A stretch of DNA of 64,000 nucleotides from Rapana venosa (Eukaryota; Mollusca; Gastropoda; Neogastropoda; Muricidae), in NCBI GenBank assembly GCA_028751875.1, contig CM054134.1, forward strand, positions 51,339,293 to 51,403,292, read 5' to 3'. The notes below the pieces were generated by a model that was not told the DNA's origin, searched no databases, and saw only the letters and a list, made by a program, of their open reading frames with translations. This document shows, piece by piece, positions 12,299-25,400 of the stretch. A program made the translations under genes and the position numbers. The first letter of the stretch is position 1. Each line of letters starts with the position of its first letter.

Positions 12299-13824
12299 TG
12301 ATACAGATAAAAGTTACAGGATAAATGAAAAGTCACCTGCCTTCTGAAGATTTAAAAAAAATTCTGATAGTAGACTTTTTCACAGTTTTAGTGTATGATA
12401 ATAATCTGGTTTTGTAGGATTATCAAGTTTGACAGGGAAAAGGTCACAGCAGTGGAGGCAGATATATTGCCCAGTTCCAGAGATGACCAGGAGTTATGTA
12501 CTGTCTGTAAAGAAGGCCATGACCGGCATTTTCTGAGCGCTAAAGAAATTCTGCACCAAAAAAACCCCACCATCTTCTCTTCCCTGCTACATGATAAATA
12601 CCTATATGTATGGCACCTTATATGCAATGATTGTTCAGTAAAAATGTTTTTAGAATGATTTTTGATAAACGCTATTATTTTTAGACTTGGTTTTTTTTAA
12701 TCATTGTGCGCCATTATCTGATTTTAAGAATGGACTCTACACATTTCAGGAAACCATCATTTCTGTCAGTGGTGTCTGCACATACATGATCATGTATGTA
12801 TGGATCTCTCTTTTAAGTACACACAGCCTTTGTGCATAGTGTGTATTTTCTTTATTTGGGTGAAAACTAAGCACCTAGTATGCTTAAATATGGCACCATA
12901 CATACTGCAAAGGGAGGGGAAAATACAATAGAAAAAACATTTCATGTCGTTACATAGTGGACTGTAGAATGTATACATGTTTTGTTTGTACTTATGTAAT
13001 GTGTAGTCATTTAAATCCTTTTGTGTAGAAGTGATGTGTGGTTTTAATCTTTGTTATCAGAGTTCAGTATTAGTGTTTTGTTTTCGTGTTAAAAGTTTTG
13101 AGAGACAGTAGCAAATCATATGACAAATTGGTCCCTGGATAATCATGCTCATTTGCTCACAGACCGAACACCTGGAGCTCAAATTGACAGGCCAGCCAGC
13201 CAGCCCACACCTCTCTATATCACTCATGTGAACAGCATAGTGATGTACTGTTCTTTGTCAAGCAGGCAGCAATGTAGAGACTTGATGCGACCTGAACCCC
13301 AACTATTGCTGTTCTTTATGCCATTTGTAACTGCACCCAGTTTTCTTTTTCACATTTTTCCTCTCTTTTTTTTGTGGTCTTTCTCAGTCTGTCTGTGCCA
13401 TACATAATCTGCTAACTTGAACTTCTCGAATTGTGTTTGAAACTTCCACATATTGTTCACAGAGATGTAGAAGTAGGAATGGATGTAGTGTTATAACACT
13501 TTTAATAATCTTTAGTGCAAAAGATTGACTGACGTTGGTCAGACTAGTGACTGTTCTTGGCCAGAGTTGGCTCTCTATACCTGTCTTTTTTATTGATAAC
13601 TATCTGCCCTGACTACTTGCCATTATCTGATGATGTAGGATAATAGTCATTATTAACAATGCCAAGAGATAACCTTGTAACTTGTGTACTTTCTGTATGA
13701 TACTTAAGATAATGGGTGAGTGCTTGTGCCCCATGACCATCTCAAGTTCTTTTAGTTGGTAACAGAATTATATCCTTTCAGTCCTAATCTAAAATAGGGA
13801 ACTCCTGTTTAGCTGCAGTTTAAA

Positions 13825-13825
13825 C

Positions 13826-13869
<44 letters not shown>

Positions 13870-13880
13870 TGTGTGTGCAT
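13825..13880. repeat. (GT)n microsatellite
   Basis: A mostly perfect GT run with a few interruptions (gtttgtg, gtatgtg). Confidence 0.9.
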
Positions 13881-14487
13881 GCTTAATATTGAAGTTCAGG
13901 TAATCACATGTCTGTAGATAAGACAGTTCACTCAATTACTAACAAACTTATTAGATTGGCTGGCGACAGGGTTTTGTGAGAGAGAGTTTTATTTTCCAGA
14001 CAGTTTTGTTGCTGTATGTTAAACTAATTTTGAAATGACTTCTCAACATTGGGTCAAGGCAATTCGAAACAAAGCCATTTATTTTGATTGATTTCATACA
14101 TTTTTGTCTTCTTTGTTTTACTAGTATTGGGTCTTTGGTAATTTTTCTTTCACCAATTCTTTCATTTTGTTGTCTTTATTATGGTGCTGTTTACTTGAGT
14201 TTCTTTTGTCATGTTTAAAAAAACCCAACCCAATTACATGCATGTACATTTTGTATGATCTGCCAAACTGGATGTGTTGTGGATGTTAGTTTAGTTTGGA
14301 AACATGTATGTTGGTATCAGTTTAGTTTAGGGTGGACAGTTTTTTCTTTTTTGTTTATATGATTTTGCGTACAACTGTTTTTTCCCCCTGATATTTGTAG
14401 ATTTGTGTGACCTGTGTGTGTGTGAATTTTGTAATGGATTATGTGTAATAGTTAATTCCGCTGGTTAGTGACATACATCCCTTGTGA

Positions 14488-14680
14488 GGATATGGGGGCT
14501 CTTTCAGTATGAATAGCAGTCCCACCTTCTGGAGATCATGTGCTAGAATTTTCCCCTTTTCTGTCACTTGCTTCATTTCTGTGTTTTTCATTACCTTTTC
14601 TTTGTTTATCCCCTCTCTTGCTTACTTTTTTGCCTACCCAGTCCATTCTCCTGTCTTTTTTCAAGCAAATCTTACCTTTC
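14488..14680 (+). repeat. Repeat F copy, 3' truncated
   Basis: Shares cccaccttctgga, tgtgctag, the C/T-rich body and ctgtcttttttcaag with the copy at 2543, then stops just before a SINE. Confidence 0.65.
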
Positions 14681-14699
14681 TTTTATTTATTCTTTCATA

Positions 14700-14947
14700 T
14701 CAAGGATAATGGAATAAGCATTCATGTGCTTTTTTACATCCAGTCCCCATGTATATATGGTTTTGTAAATTTTGTTATCTGTTCCCACCAGGGCCTCGGT
14801 TTATAGTCTCATCCGAAGGACTTCTCAGGAGAGTGGAGTCTGCACTGATGTTAACTCCAGGGGAAAATATCCCCTTGAATGGGATTCAAACCTGGGTTGT
14901 CAGATTGCAAGCTCAATGTTCTAACCACTAGGCTATCCTGTCACCCA
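14700..14947 (-). mobile_element. tRNA-derived SINE, head A with tail Y, internally deleted
   Basis: On the minus strand tagcctagtggttag (A box) and ggtttgaatccc (B box) open the element. Its 3' end is ctggatgtaaaaaagcac followed by a stem-loop and attat. The central gagtaggccatt part present at 38312 is missing. Confidence 0.85.
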
Positions 14948-15017
14948 GATGTTATATGGCATTTTGCCTGTATTGTTTTGTTCCGGCAATCAGGTCTTGA
15001 GTCCTTTTTTTAAAATC

Positions 15018-15345
15018 TTCCGTTGGAGCTCTGAGGTTCACCAATGGTGAGATTTTTGCGACTGTGTTTCCCCCCCCCCCCCTTTAAGGTAGCCACATTC
15101 TGACTTTAGAGATATAATTGGGAATTGAACCTATTAATTTTGCCAGGATAGTCAGGAGGCAGCCCCTGCTCTTTCTGATTTTCATCTGTAGCGAGTCCTT
15201 TTGACACGCACGTAAAATCATGAGTTTGACTGGTTTAGTCTCCTCTGAAAGACTTAACCTTCAGTTGGTTTTCCCGTCACAGTGGGAAGGAAAGGCTAAG
15301 CTGGTGGGAATCAAAATCAGAACCTTCTACTACATAGCTTTTAAT
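15018..15345 (-). mobile_element. Degenerate SINE, head E with tail X
   Basis: Minus-strand features are a decayed B-box region, aagtctttcagaggagacta, aatcagaaagagcaggg and tail X (aaagtcagaatgtggctacc, ctcaccattggtgaacctca). It aligns by eye with the copies at 23541 and 62284. Confidence 0.7.
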
Positions 15346-17560
15346 AAAATCAAAACACTGTAGTGAAATTAAGGAGAAACATTTTTGTTGTTGTTGAATA
15401 TGCGTATAGTAGATCTAAAATTTGTCGCCTCAACATAATTCAAAGTGACAAAAAAAAAATTGTTTCCAGTGCTAAGAAAATTGTTTTAATGCCTTGTCAT
15501 CTGCTTTTTTGTGTGTTTGTTTTATTCCTTCTTTTTATAGATTATTTGTAATTTTGGAGTAAATGTTTCTCATTGAAAAAATCCTGTTTTTGTGTTCTCT
15601 TGTATGATTTTTTCCATTTGAGAAAACATTTGCTCTAGAAGACAATTTTTAATAAAACCTTTTATTTGGTGGTTCTGGCTTTTTGTCCCCAAGAATAAAT
15701 TGTTGTGATATTTGAGTTTGCACATTTTGTTTTGCTTGCATTGTGACTTCAGTCCTTTTCTCCCACCTTCTTTTGGTTGTGACTTAATTCATGGCAGCAA
15801 ATCCATGTGTGTGGAGTTCAGACTTCGGACAGAGTTCTCTTTCCGTTTTAACCATTGTTTTTCTTTCTCTCTCCCCCCTCCCGCTTTTGTTGTCCTTTTC
15901 CAAACATCTTGTGTTTCCATCTACCTATTCATGTACTTATTCCCCCCCACCCCACGGTATTTGTTTTGTTGTCCTTTTTCTTTTTCCTCCCAAACATCTT
16001 ATGCCTGTTCATTTACCTCCTACTTGTTTGTGAATGTTCATGCTTTTCGTTTGAAAGATCATCTTTGCTCCTACTTCAACATGTCAGCCAGGAAACTGAA
16101 CTGAGTATGAAACATGATCCATGATGATGTTGACGTGTAAAAGTAAACAGTGTTCTTGTGTAGTATCGCCAGAGTGAGCATTGGTATGGGCCACTGAGGC
16201 ATTTCAGTAACACGGTAATTTTAAAAAAGTTTCCATTAGCACTTCTGTTTTTATTTTTGTTTTCCTACTTCCACATCAGATTACATGCTTGACAATAAAT
16301 CAATTATGCTTGTGTCGTATAGCGTAGCCTTTGTAGCATTTTCCGCTATTGATGCACTCTGTCCCTTGAAAAAGTAGTGTAGTGTGAATAGTTTTATGTG
16401 TAAAAGGTTTAGCATTCCATGGAACATTTACATTTTCTCTGAGAATGGAAGTGTATACAGAACTGTATAACCTTGAGTTAGCAATCAAAATAACTGAACA
16501 TTGTGTATTTTCCCCCTAAATATTTAAGACTATTAAATTTTGAAAACACTAACTGACATTAACAGTTCTGAATTTGTTTTTAAGAAATTGTATACTTAAA
16601 AAAAAAAATCTTCAATGAGCATCCAATAACAAAAATCTATCTTAGATGTTTCTGACCAAAGATGACACATGTGAGTCTGAACATGAAGTTGGAAAGTACT
16701 TAGGCTTTGTTTGCCGGTGTAGTGTTCAATGTCTGAGTCATGCCTGTTAGGTGTTCAGACCAATTCAGTGTACATTTCCTGATTAATGTATATGCCCCAC
16801 CAAAGAAAATAAAAAATGGCAGCATGACGAATGAGAGCATTTTGCAATGTGGCATCATAATTTTCAAGTTTATGTTTAATGATTTGGAATAGAATTCTTT
16901 TAGAATGTTTAATCATGATTTGGAATAGAAGTCTTTTAGGATGTTTAATCAGTCTCCTCAGTGTGGTGGATTCTCAACAATCCCATTCAGTGTTTGTGTG
17001 TGTGTGTTTTATTTTTTTAATACATGAAAGGCAGATGTGCAAGATCCCCCGCCCCCATTCAAATCCTTAAAAACAACCAAAAAAAAAAAACCCCACCACT
17101 TTTTCTTCTGTGTTGAGCACAATACATAATCACAAAATATTCAGAAACACTTGTGTGATTGTCTGTCGGAAGGGTAGTCTACCTTTCATTTTGTCATACC
17201 AATGAAGAATGTATTATCTGCACTTTCTTTTTCCATTTTAAAATTTTTTAAATGTCTGTGATTTTTCAAACAGCATATAGTGGAAGGCAGCAGTGTGATC
17301 AGCTTGTTAGAAAACACTGTTCAATCATTCACACAAAGTTAAAAGTACTGATCATGTGAAGAAACAGTTTTTGTGATCATGTGATGTCAGTTTTTTTTTT
17401 AATGCTGCATATGAATGTCAAATCATTTATTTCCATTCACCAGTGAGACCAATTTTCAAATCCTCTCTTGTAAACCTTTACTCGCTTTTGGAGATGTAAA
17501 ACTGTAAGTATTTGTGTATTTGTTTGTTGTGCCATTTTCGTTTTGTTTTTGGTATTGTTC

Positions 17561-17566
17561 AATAAA
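17561..17566 (+). promoter_or_regulatory. Candidate distal poly(A) signal at the end of the G+T-rich stretch
   Basis: AATAAA in the context gttcaataaactaaag lies close to where the + strand stops being G+T-rich. If transcription from ECD runs through, this is a plausible distal end. Confidence 0.3.
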
Positions 17567-17736
17567 CTAAAGCACATCCTTTCACGAGTTACACTGGGAA
17601 ACCCAGTCGTAGATGAACCACAGTACAATACCAGGCTGACCACCAGATTGGACCAAGTCAGAGACAGGGAACAGTTGCTGCAGGTAGTAAGTACAATAAC
17701 CCGGTTTTGCAAGGAAAAACGCCAAAGACTTTGTCA

Positions 17737-17882
17737 GGCACAAGTGTTCCGAGTAGGAAGGCATAATATTCCATTTGCTTGTTAGGGGCAAGTGTAGGAA
17801 GGCACAGTATTACTGTGTAGGAAGGCATACTATTCTGTTTGCTTGTTAGGGGCAAGTGTAGGAAGGCACAGTATTCCACTTG
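17737..17882 (+). repeat. Short tandem duplication (aggaaggca units)
   Basis: Four variants of a unit containing gtaggaaggca plus ttgcttgttaggggcaagtg. Confidence 0.75.
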
Positions 17883-17914
17883 CTAGGGAGAACAAACGAT
17901 ACACACTGACCAAT

Positions 17915-18215
17915 GCTATATTTGTGTGGTTTAAGACCGTTTGACTTTACTCCCATGGGTCCATGAAGTCATGGGTTCAAGTCTAGGCACCATCTTGTGA
18001 AATAAGGTTGGGGATTTTTACGATCACCCAGGTCAACTTCAAGTGCTGACCTGCCAGAGCCTTAATTCCCTTCATGCATGCAGAAGATCAATGTTTAAGA
18101 TCCTGAAGCAGGCAATCTGTAGCATGAAATGAGCTGCTCTGAAGTCGGAATATGTCAGAAGACCTTCAGCAAATTTACAAGCACAGGAGAAGACCAGGTA
18201 CTACACACCCAACCT
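17915..18215 (+). mobile_element. tRNA-derived SINE, head B, decayed
   Basis: gtggtttaagaccgtttgac and gggttcaagtct act as A- and B-box-like segments, followed by aggtcaacttcaagtgctga and a tail X start (gaagtcggaat). Same family as 60745 and 24868. Confidence 0.7.
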
Positions 18216-19235
18216 GTTAAGAGAATGCAGAGAAGGGAAGAAATGATACAGGAAAAATGCCAGTATCCAAGTTCTTAAGGAAGACAAAAATCCAGACCCA
18301 GTCTGAAAGCCTTTGCAAAAGCAAACTAAAATTATTACCCACTCAAACCATGATTTTCTTTTTAGTGGAAACTATTTCTGTGCGACTTGAGTCCCATTCA
18401 CCGATTCAGAGCTGTACAAGATTTTAAGATTACATTTAACATTACTGCCTGCCTAGTGAGAGAATTTTATGACCGTGTTGATCTGTTGATAAACTAAAGA
18501 GAGATCCACCCATCTTTCCTTTCTCGAAATGAAAGGACCTACAAGTTAGTAGTGACTGAAATGCTTTGTTGTAGGTTTGTTGTAATTTTCCCTTCCAAAT
18601 GTTGAAGAAGGGTGCAATTTCATATTGACATTAAAGATATATCAAAAAGAGAAAGATGAAATACAGAAAACTGTGGAGATGAAAACCAAGCTTCTCTTTA
18701 ATTCTGTTTGAAAATAGCAATGATTTTTCCCCAGTCTTTTCTGTGTGGGGTCATGTTTGTTTTTGTTGCTTTTTTGTTAATCCATGTTCCTTTTTTTATT
18801 CTTGCCATTGACTAGTCCAAGTAGTGAAACAAGCCTTTGTACCCCCTCCACAAAAAAAAAAAAAAAGATTGCTTTATGAGGCCCGTAATAGATTTTTCTT
18901 TTTAGAAAGAAAGAAAAGTACATATTTGTTCTTAGTAATTTCAATGGAAATTAATAGATTAGTTTCAGTTCCACTTTCTGCCTTTTTAACAGTGTGACAA
19001 ATATGCATGGAATATGATCACATAAACTTGTACATGAAAGGTAGTAAATGTTAATGGTTCTTTATGACAGCTTTCCCGGATTTTATGTCCAAAGGATGCG
19101 CACGAGTGTGTGTGTCTGTGTGTGTGCTTACACAAGTGTACACCTCTCATGTGTGTGTTTACTCTCATGAATACACTTTATATTGATAATTAAAAAAACA
19201 CCACCACTCTGGTTTTGATGTTCAGTGCAATACTC

Positions 19236-19241
19236 TTTATT
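19236..19241 (-). promoter_or_regulatory. Candidate poly(A) signal of POLDIP3
   Basis: TTTATT on the + strand reads AATAAA on the minus strand (ggaataaagag). It lies 3.07 kb after the stop, near the point where base composition changes strand. Confidence 0.4.
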
Positions 19242-19785
19242 CCTTTGCAATGATTCTATCATATTTTGCAATGATTCTATCATATACAGTACAGACATAG
19301 TATGCACTGGTGTCAAATGAACATCACAACACACCATGCTGTGGACCACCACCATTTAACACAACAACACACCTGTTCACAAAAAATAATGGAAAACATT
19401 ATTATTACCGCTGATCCACTAACTATCCTCTCCCCCATCACAGATTTGTAGCACAAGCACATGCATCATCCTGATGATTTTTTTTCTTTTTTCCATAGCA
19501 TTCCAGAAGCTTCAACTTATAACATTATTACAGACAAGTCCAATTCCAATATAGCTAGCTGTACAAACATACTTTGAAAAGAGAAAAGTTCTACCATTTG
19601 CACGATACCAAATAGTCACTGAACACTTATAGGCTCCTGCAGAGTCTACTTTTATCATTCTTAAACAATGATTACCTACGGTCACTCAAAGTACTTATAA
19701 AAACTTGGAGACAATGTGAGCTTAGTGGGACTGAACAGACCTATACAGATATACAACAAACTCTCTCCATGTCTTCAAACTTACT

Positions 19786-20062
19786 GTGCTTTGGACGAGA
19801 CAATAAACTGAGGATCTGTGTGCAAACACACAGAGAACATCTTGCGCACACTTTAACAACTGTTCTGCCTCTCAAAAGAGAAGGCCATTGTGTGCTGGTG
19901 GGAATGGATGACCAAAGAAAAAAACAAACTGCACAGACACTAGTGTCATGTCTAGATGTCATCCCTGAAGTTGGAGTGTGGCTACCTAATGGTGGGAAAA
20001 ATCTGTTGCATACACAGAATCTCACCAGTGGTGAACCTTGGGAACTCTAGCTGAGGACACCC
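19786..20062 (+). mobile_element. 5'-truncated SINE, head A body with tail X, antisense in POLDIP3 3'UTR
   Basis: Contains aataaactgagg, gagaacatcttgcgcacac, ggccattgtgtgctggtggg, then tail X (cctgaagttggagtg, ctcaccagtggtgaacctt, ctctagctgagg). Confidence 0.75.
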
Positions 20063-21087
20063 CACCCCCACACAAAAAAACCTAACTGAAAATAACCACT
20101 GTAGACAACAGCAGACTACTTTCCTGTTATTCATTTTTCTCACTTCTAACACTCTAATTTCTTTGATCCTAAAATGACAGTAGCAAAAATCTTTTTAAAA
20201 AACAATAATAAAACATTCCACAAGAGATGTTCAATAGCAACCAAGATACACCTATGCACCCAGAATTTGAAACACGCTGTGCAGACAAGGGCACAAAGAT
20301 GCACGTGTACTGCTTGCAAAACAAAACAGTTTTAAAAAAAAAACATTCCCCTGCGTATGCCAATCCTGCACAACAAATATCTTCTCCCATACAATGTGAA
20401 ATCTTCTTTCTTGTTTTAATCAAACAACACAACAAAACCAACCCCCAAAAAACCAATGACAGACTTTCATTGCAACAGACTCCAGTAGGCATGTGAAGTG
20501 CTACAGAGATGTCCCATTTTAACTTCATGATATACATGTACATTTGGCAGTCCATGAAATTTCTTTTTTTTCTCTCCCCCCATATCTATTAACACCAACT
20601 TCTTCTCAACTAACTTTGAAGCCATTACAGCACTGTGATTTCTGATGGCAAAATTGGTGCTGGAAAAGACCAACAGAAACACAGAAAGTCATGACAATGC
20701 TATCCTTTGTCAGATGTAAGAAAAAAGAGAGGTGCATACAATGTTTATCCACCATACTGATTGCAAACAGCAATCTCCTTACCACAACACAACCAAACCA
20801 AACCAATCCTTTAAATGTGAAAGACAACAAATGTTCTGATTTGTTTGCAAAACAATACTTGGAAGAAGTGCTTAAAAAAAAAAAAAAGAACTATACAGAA
20901 CTGTTATCACCACCTTCATATGTGGGTTTCTGTTCGTTAAAATACCATAAAAAGAAAACGATTATCAAAGCACTTTGCATTCAACTGCATGATATATTTC
21001 ATCATGACATGAACAAAGACAGAAAACTCCCATCAGAAACGAGAATGGAGGAGGAAAATGTGGCGAAGGTCAGGGGACTGTAAAGAA

Positions 21088-21142
21088 CCCCAATAGGGTC
21101 CAGGGGCATTACCCCTAGTGGGGGTCAGGGGGATAACCCCCG
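21088..21142. repeat. Cluster of three short G/C-stem hairpins
   Basis: Three consecutive inverted repeats: acccCAATAgggt (21088-21099), aggggCATTAcccct (21102-21116) and gggggATAAccccc (21128-21141). They sit in the presumed POLDIP3 3'UTR and stand out from the AT-rich surroundings. Confidence 0.7.
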
Positions 21143-21518
21143 AAGCTGAAGAACTTTCGTATTTTGACACCTAAAAATGACCATGGAAACCCACTTTTTG
21201 AATACAATGAAGGAATCTTTGTGACAAAGACTTGCTAAGAAGTTTAATCCCTCTTTGCTTCTTTTCTCAATTATAGACCTGAAGATGGCATTTTCTTTTA
21301 AGTGTTTACTGTACCGCTTGTTTCTTTTGTGTTTACACACAGCTACTTCAATGACAAATATACAGATACAACACTCATACTGCAAAGACCATTGGTTCTC
21401 ACTTATGAAATACGTTATGTGTGCATTAGCATTACATATGGCCTCTTCAATATTTTCTTAAAATGCTTACCACCTGCACTGGACCATAAAGGTCCAGTCC
21501 ATAATGTTTCTGCTTCTT

Positions 21519-21522
<4 letters not shown>

Positions 21523-21550
<28 letters not shown>
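21523..21550. repeat. (GA)n microsatellite
   Basis: Fourteen perfect GA repeats. Confidence 0.95.
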
Positions 21551-21554
<4 letters not shown>

Positions 21555-22314
21555 ATCAAAATCTGGATGTGTTTTAAAAAGCATCATGAATTTGTCCGAG
21601 AAATCATGTATGTGTCAGCATTAGCAAGCGTAAGTGTTTGTGTGCAATGTCTGTGTGTTCGAGATGCTTGCAACGCTTGGTTTAGCAAGCAAGCCAACGT
21701 TGGGTTTTCTGAAGTCGACTCCTATCTGTTTAACAATTGTTGCTAGGAATTTTGACCGTGCCATCTTTGTTATACACATTAGTGCCTCAATCTATGACTG
21801 AGCCATTAAATTTTTTTCTTCATTTAAATCTTACGATGATACTGACCCTTTTCACAAGCTGTCAGTTTCTCAAGCCTAGCTGATTAAAATGGCTGACGTT
21901 GGAGTCCTTAAAAAGTACATTTCCAGAAACACACAGAAAATCCCCTTCACTTGTGTGATCTCCGCAACATTCCCATGGATGCCAACTGATTTATGAACTC
22001 TGCAGAACTGATAGACAGCGTCCTTGTTTGGGCATCGTGAACAGCTGATGAGCAAATTAATGAAACAGATTAAATCTGGGCTCATTTACAAAGTAAGACA
22101 TAGGATTAAAAACTGATCCATGTGAGAATTATCAAAATGAGAGAACAGCCTTGATAGGAAAAAAGTTGTCTGAAAAGTGACCAACACAAACACATATCCT
22201 AAAGTTTTCTCACAGGACCCAAACCAATCTTAAAAAACGGCTCTGGAGCCTGTCACAAAAGGCGGCTATCCGCCAAAAGGCGGAAGATTCTCGTGTCTGA
22301 GATATGCAGAAGAT

Positions 22315-22447
22315 TCAAAGTTTGACAGTGAAGCGCACAGACTTTGCAGGCGTGGACTCCAGCCCAGTCTTGAAGAGGGCTTTGTGAATCAATGGGATCT
22401 CCACAGGGGCTGAGCTTGTACCTGAAGCTGCCGCTTTCTTATTGCTT
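22315..22447 (-). CDS. POLDIP3: POLDIP3 terminal coding exon 9
   Basis: The acceptor is catgttccag, directly against a minisatellite. The first base completes Arg610. It encodes SNKKAAASGTSSAPVEIPLIH and then KALFKTGLESTPAKSVRFTVKL with stop TGA at 22317-22315, matching the KALFKSSG ... EFKIKL end of human POLDIP3. Confidence 0.93.
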
Positions 22448-25400
22448 CTGGAACATGTCAACACACACAAAATACCTTACAAAAGCATGTATACACACAA
22501 ATACCTTACAAAAGCATGTCCACACACACACAAAATACCTTACAAAAAGCATGTCCACATACACACACAATACCTTACAAAAGCATGTCCACACACACAC
22601 ACAAATACCTTACAAAAAGCATGTCCACACATACACACACAATACCTTACAAAAGCATGTCCACACATACACACAAATACCTTACAAAAGCATGTCCACA
22701 CATACACACACAATATCTTACAAAAGCATGTCCACACATACACACAAAATACCTTACAAAAGCATGTCCAAACATACACACAAAATACCTTACAAAAGCA
22801 TGTCCACATACACACAAAATACCTTGCAAAAGCATGTCCAAACATACACACAAAATACCTTACAAAAGCATGTCCACACATACACACACAATACCTTACA
22901 AAAGCATGTCACACACACTAAACACACAACACACAAATACCTTACAAAAGCATGTCCACACACACAAAATACCTTACAAAAGCATGTCCACACACCAAAA
23001 ATACCTTACAAAAGCATGTCCACACACGCAAAATACCTTACAAAAGCATGTCCACACACACAAAATACCTTACAAAAGCATTGTCCACATACACACAAAA
23101 TACCTTACAAAAGCATGTCCAGACACACACAATACCTTACAAAAGCATGTCCACAAACACACACACAATACCTTACAAAAGCATTCCACACACACACACA
23201 ATACCTTACAAAAGCATGTCCACAAACACACACAATACTTTACAAAAGCATGTCCACAAACACACAAACCAAGGCCCCATGTATGAATGCACGCAGAACA
23301 TCTTGCGCACATGTTAAAAACCTGTTCCGCCTTTCAGGAGTAGGCCACTTCATGTTGGTAGTTGCATATGCAAAAATCTCACCACTGGTGAACCTCAGAA
23401 CTCTAGCTGAGGAATGACAGCCCCCTCCCCCCCAAAAAAACAACCAAACAAACCCCCAAACAAACAACAAAACCCTGTAAACTTTTAAATTTAACATTGG
23501 TTTCAAAGGCCATATGTACAATACTGGATGAACAAGAAAGAAGGTGGCAGGATGGTTAAGACGTTCACCACAAGGTTCTGGGTTTGATTCCCAACCTTGC
23601 CCTTCTTTCTTAGTTTGAGGGGAAGATTGAACTGAATGTCAAGTCTTTCAGAGAAGACACTAAACCAGTCAGACTCGAGTACTTACAGACTTGTGCACAT
23701 CACAAGAACCCACAACAGCTGAAAATCGGAAAGAGCAGGGAGGTACCAAGGTACCTCAAAAAGTGAGGAGCGTGATCACTTCAATTAATTTCTTCAAATT
23801 TTTCTTTTCTGACATCATTACTATTTTTTTTCTTCCAATCTTAGTACAACAACGTATTGGAACATCGGTAACTTCCTAAATCTTAAATCATTGCTGGAAC
23901 GTAAATATAATCAAATAAAAATCATCAGTATTGTAGCAAAACTACAAAGCTGTTAAGTTAAATTGGTCACCGCTCAAAACCAAGCTGTCTTCTTGACAAG
24001 GTGAAGAGAAAATCTTCAGAAGATGTCAGATCTAAACTTTGGCTCTCTGTTACTGTCACTTTTCTCTTTTGCCCATCATTTTTTGAACTCGCCTTCTTGT
24101 CTTCATTATGTGCAATGGTGGCAAAAAGAAAACAGTGGTTTGTCAGAACTGATAATCTCAGCCAATCAGAAACATCAACAGAAAAAAGAGCTTGGATGAA
24201 TCTTCTTTCAAACAGGCTATACACACAGCAGCTGTGATGGTGCACTTGTCATTCAATAATAGAAACGTTCATTTTTTACGCCTGATGGGAAGCACAGTGC
24301 AATTTTTTGTGTGCTCATGAGATAAAACCCCCAGGAATCCCGTAATGGTTCAGCCTAGAATCAACACTGAATGGTATTCAATTATTCCCCTAAAACATTA
24401 TCTTATGCTGATCGAAGCAACAAAAAAAGTGGGCAACTTCAATCTGTATCATGGGGAAAGCAAAAATCTTTCAACAGCAAACTAATATTCCTAAAATCCA
24501 CAGGTTTGAAAAGCCAGCTTTCCTTCTTTTGGCATGTAAGTTGGGCAAACAGTTAAAAAATTCTGTTTCCATGTTTCTTTTCTTGTTGGATTGTCAATAT
24601 TAGGGAAGATGACAGAACCCACACCACAAACTCCTCACACAGTATCTATCTACACCACTCACCTGAGGGAAGGAGGCAGACCTGGGCTGTTCTCCTCTGC
24701 AGCTAGAGGCTTTATCACTTTAGCATTCAGAGGGGTCGTCACTTTCACAAACATTGGCTGACCTGCAACAATGATCACGTTTCTGTTTTTTACTTCATCC
24801 AAAAATATACTACAAACATTGGGGGTGAACAAAATGGAAGCCCCCCCACCCCCCCCCCCCCCCCCCACAAGAGCTCCAAGGTTCACCAATGGTGAGATTT
24901 TTGCGTATGCGACTGTTTTTGGTCACCATGAAGGCAGCCGCACTCCAACTTTCAGGATGTATGCTGGTTATGTTTGTGTTTCCGTAACCCACTGAACGCT
25001 GACATGAATTACAGGATCTTTAACATGCATATCTGATCTTGTGCAGGTATATATATATATACAAAGGGAATTTAGGCACTGGCAAGTCTGCATTTGAAGT
25101 TGACCTGAGAGACAGTAAAAATCCCCACCATTAATTCACCAGATGCCGCCAAGTTTCAAACCCATGACTTCTAGACCCAGTCTTATTCACTCAGCTATGG
25201 CGTCCATTCATTTTCTGCATTTAAGCGCTATGGTGGCTGTCTCAACTTCACCCAAACGACAAGAAGCCTGATAATTAACCCCAAACTACATTCTTTTATA
25301 TCTGAGAGAATAAACCACAAAAGTTAACAGTGATCGACACCTGAAACTAACAAAAATTTTTTGTACAACACAACTGGCAAGGCATGGTACTTACCATCCA

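Larger units (their letters stand above)
6852..17560 (+). other. Long G+T-rich stretch after ECD; possible extended 3'UTR or non-coding transcript
   Basis: I see no coding exon with conserved protein features here; open frames are short and unlike known families. On the + strand the sequence is visibly rich in T and G (many TTTTG, TGTTTG runs), as in the ECD introns. It contains the 36-bp minisatellite at 11982, repeat-F copies, and SINEs at 14700 and 15018. A slightly GC-richer patch at 12420-12560 gives a CxxC...CNDC-type open frame but has no recognisable homology. Confidence 0.5.
19242..22314 (-). other. Probable POLDIP3 3'UTR
   Basis: This lies between the POLDIP3 stop and an AATAAA on the minus strand. 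It contains no coding signal, but holds a SINE in antisense (19786-20062), a cluster of G/C hairpins (21088-21142) and a (GA)n tract (21523-21550). The + strand is A+C-rich, as expected for a transcript from the other strand. Confidence 0.45.

Noticed and set aside
11966..12301. 111-codon repeat protein frame and its antisense partner
   Set aside because: A 36-bp tandem repeat keeps frames open automatically. No start context, splice partner or homology.
12395..12658. CxxC/CNDC-containing 87-codon frame
   Set aside because: It starts near a gtag acceptor-like site but shows no family resemblance and no partner exon. I kept it only as a remark in the long G+T-rich region.
20691..21083. 130-codon Lys/Asn-rich frame
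   Set aside because: A-rich sequence in the POLDIP3 3'UTR, on the strand opposite to transcription, without homology.
22392..23417. 341-codon open frame (His/Thr/Lys-rich)
   Set aside because: It is made by the ~33-bp minisatellite; several frames on both strands are open for the same reason, and the array sits in a POLDIP3 intron.
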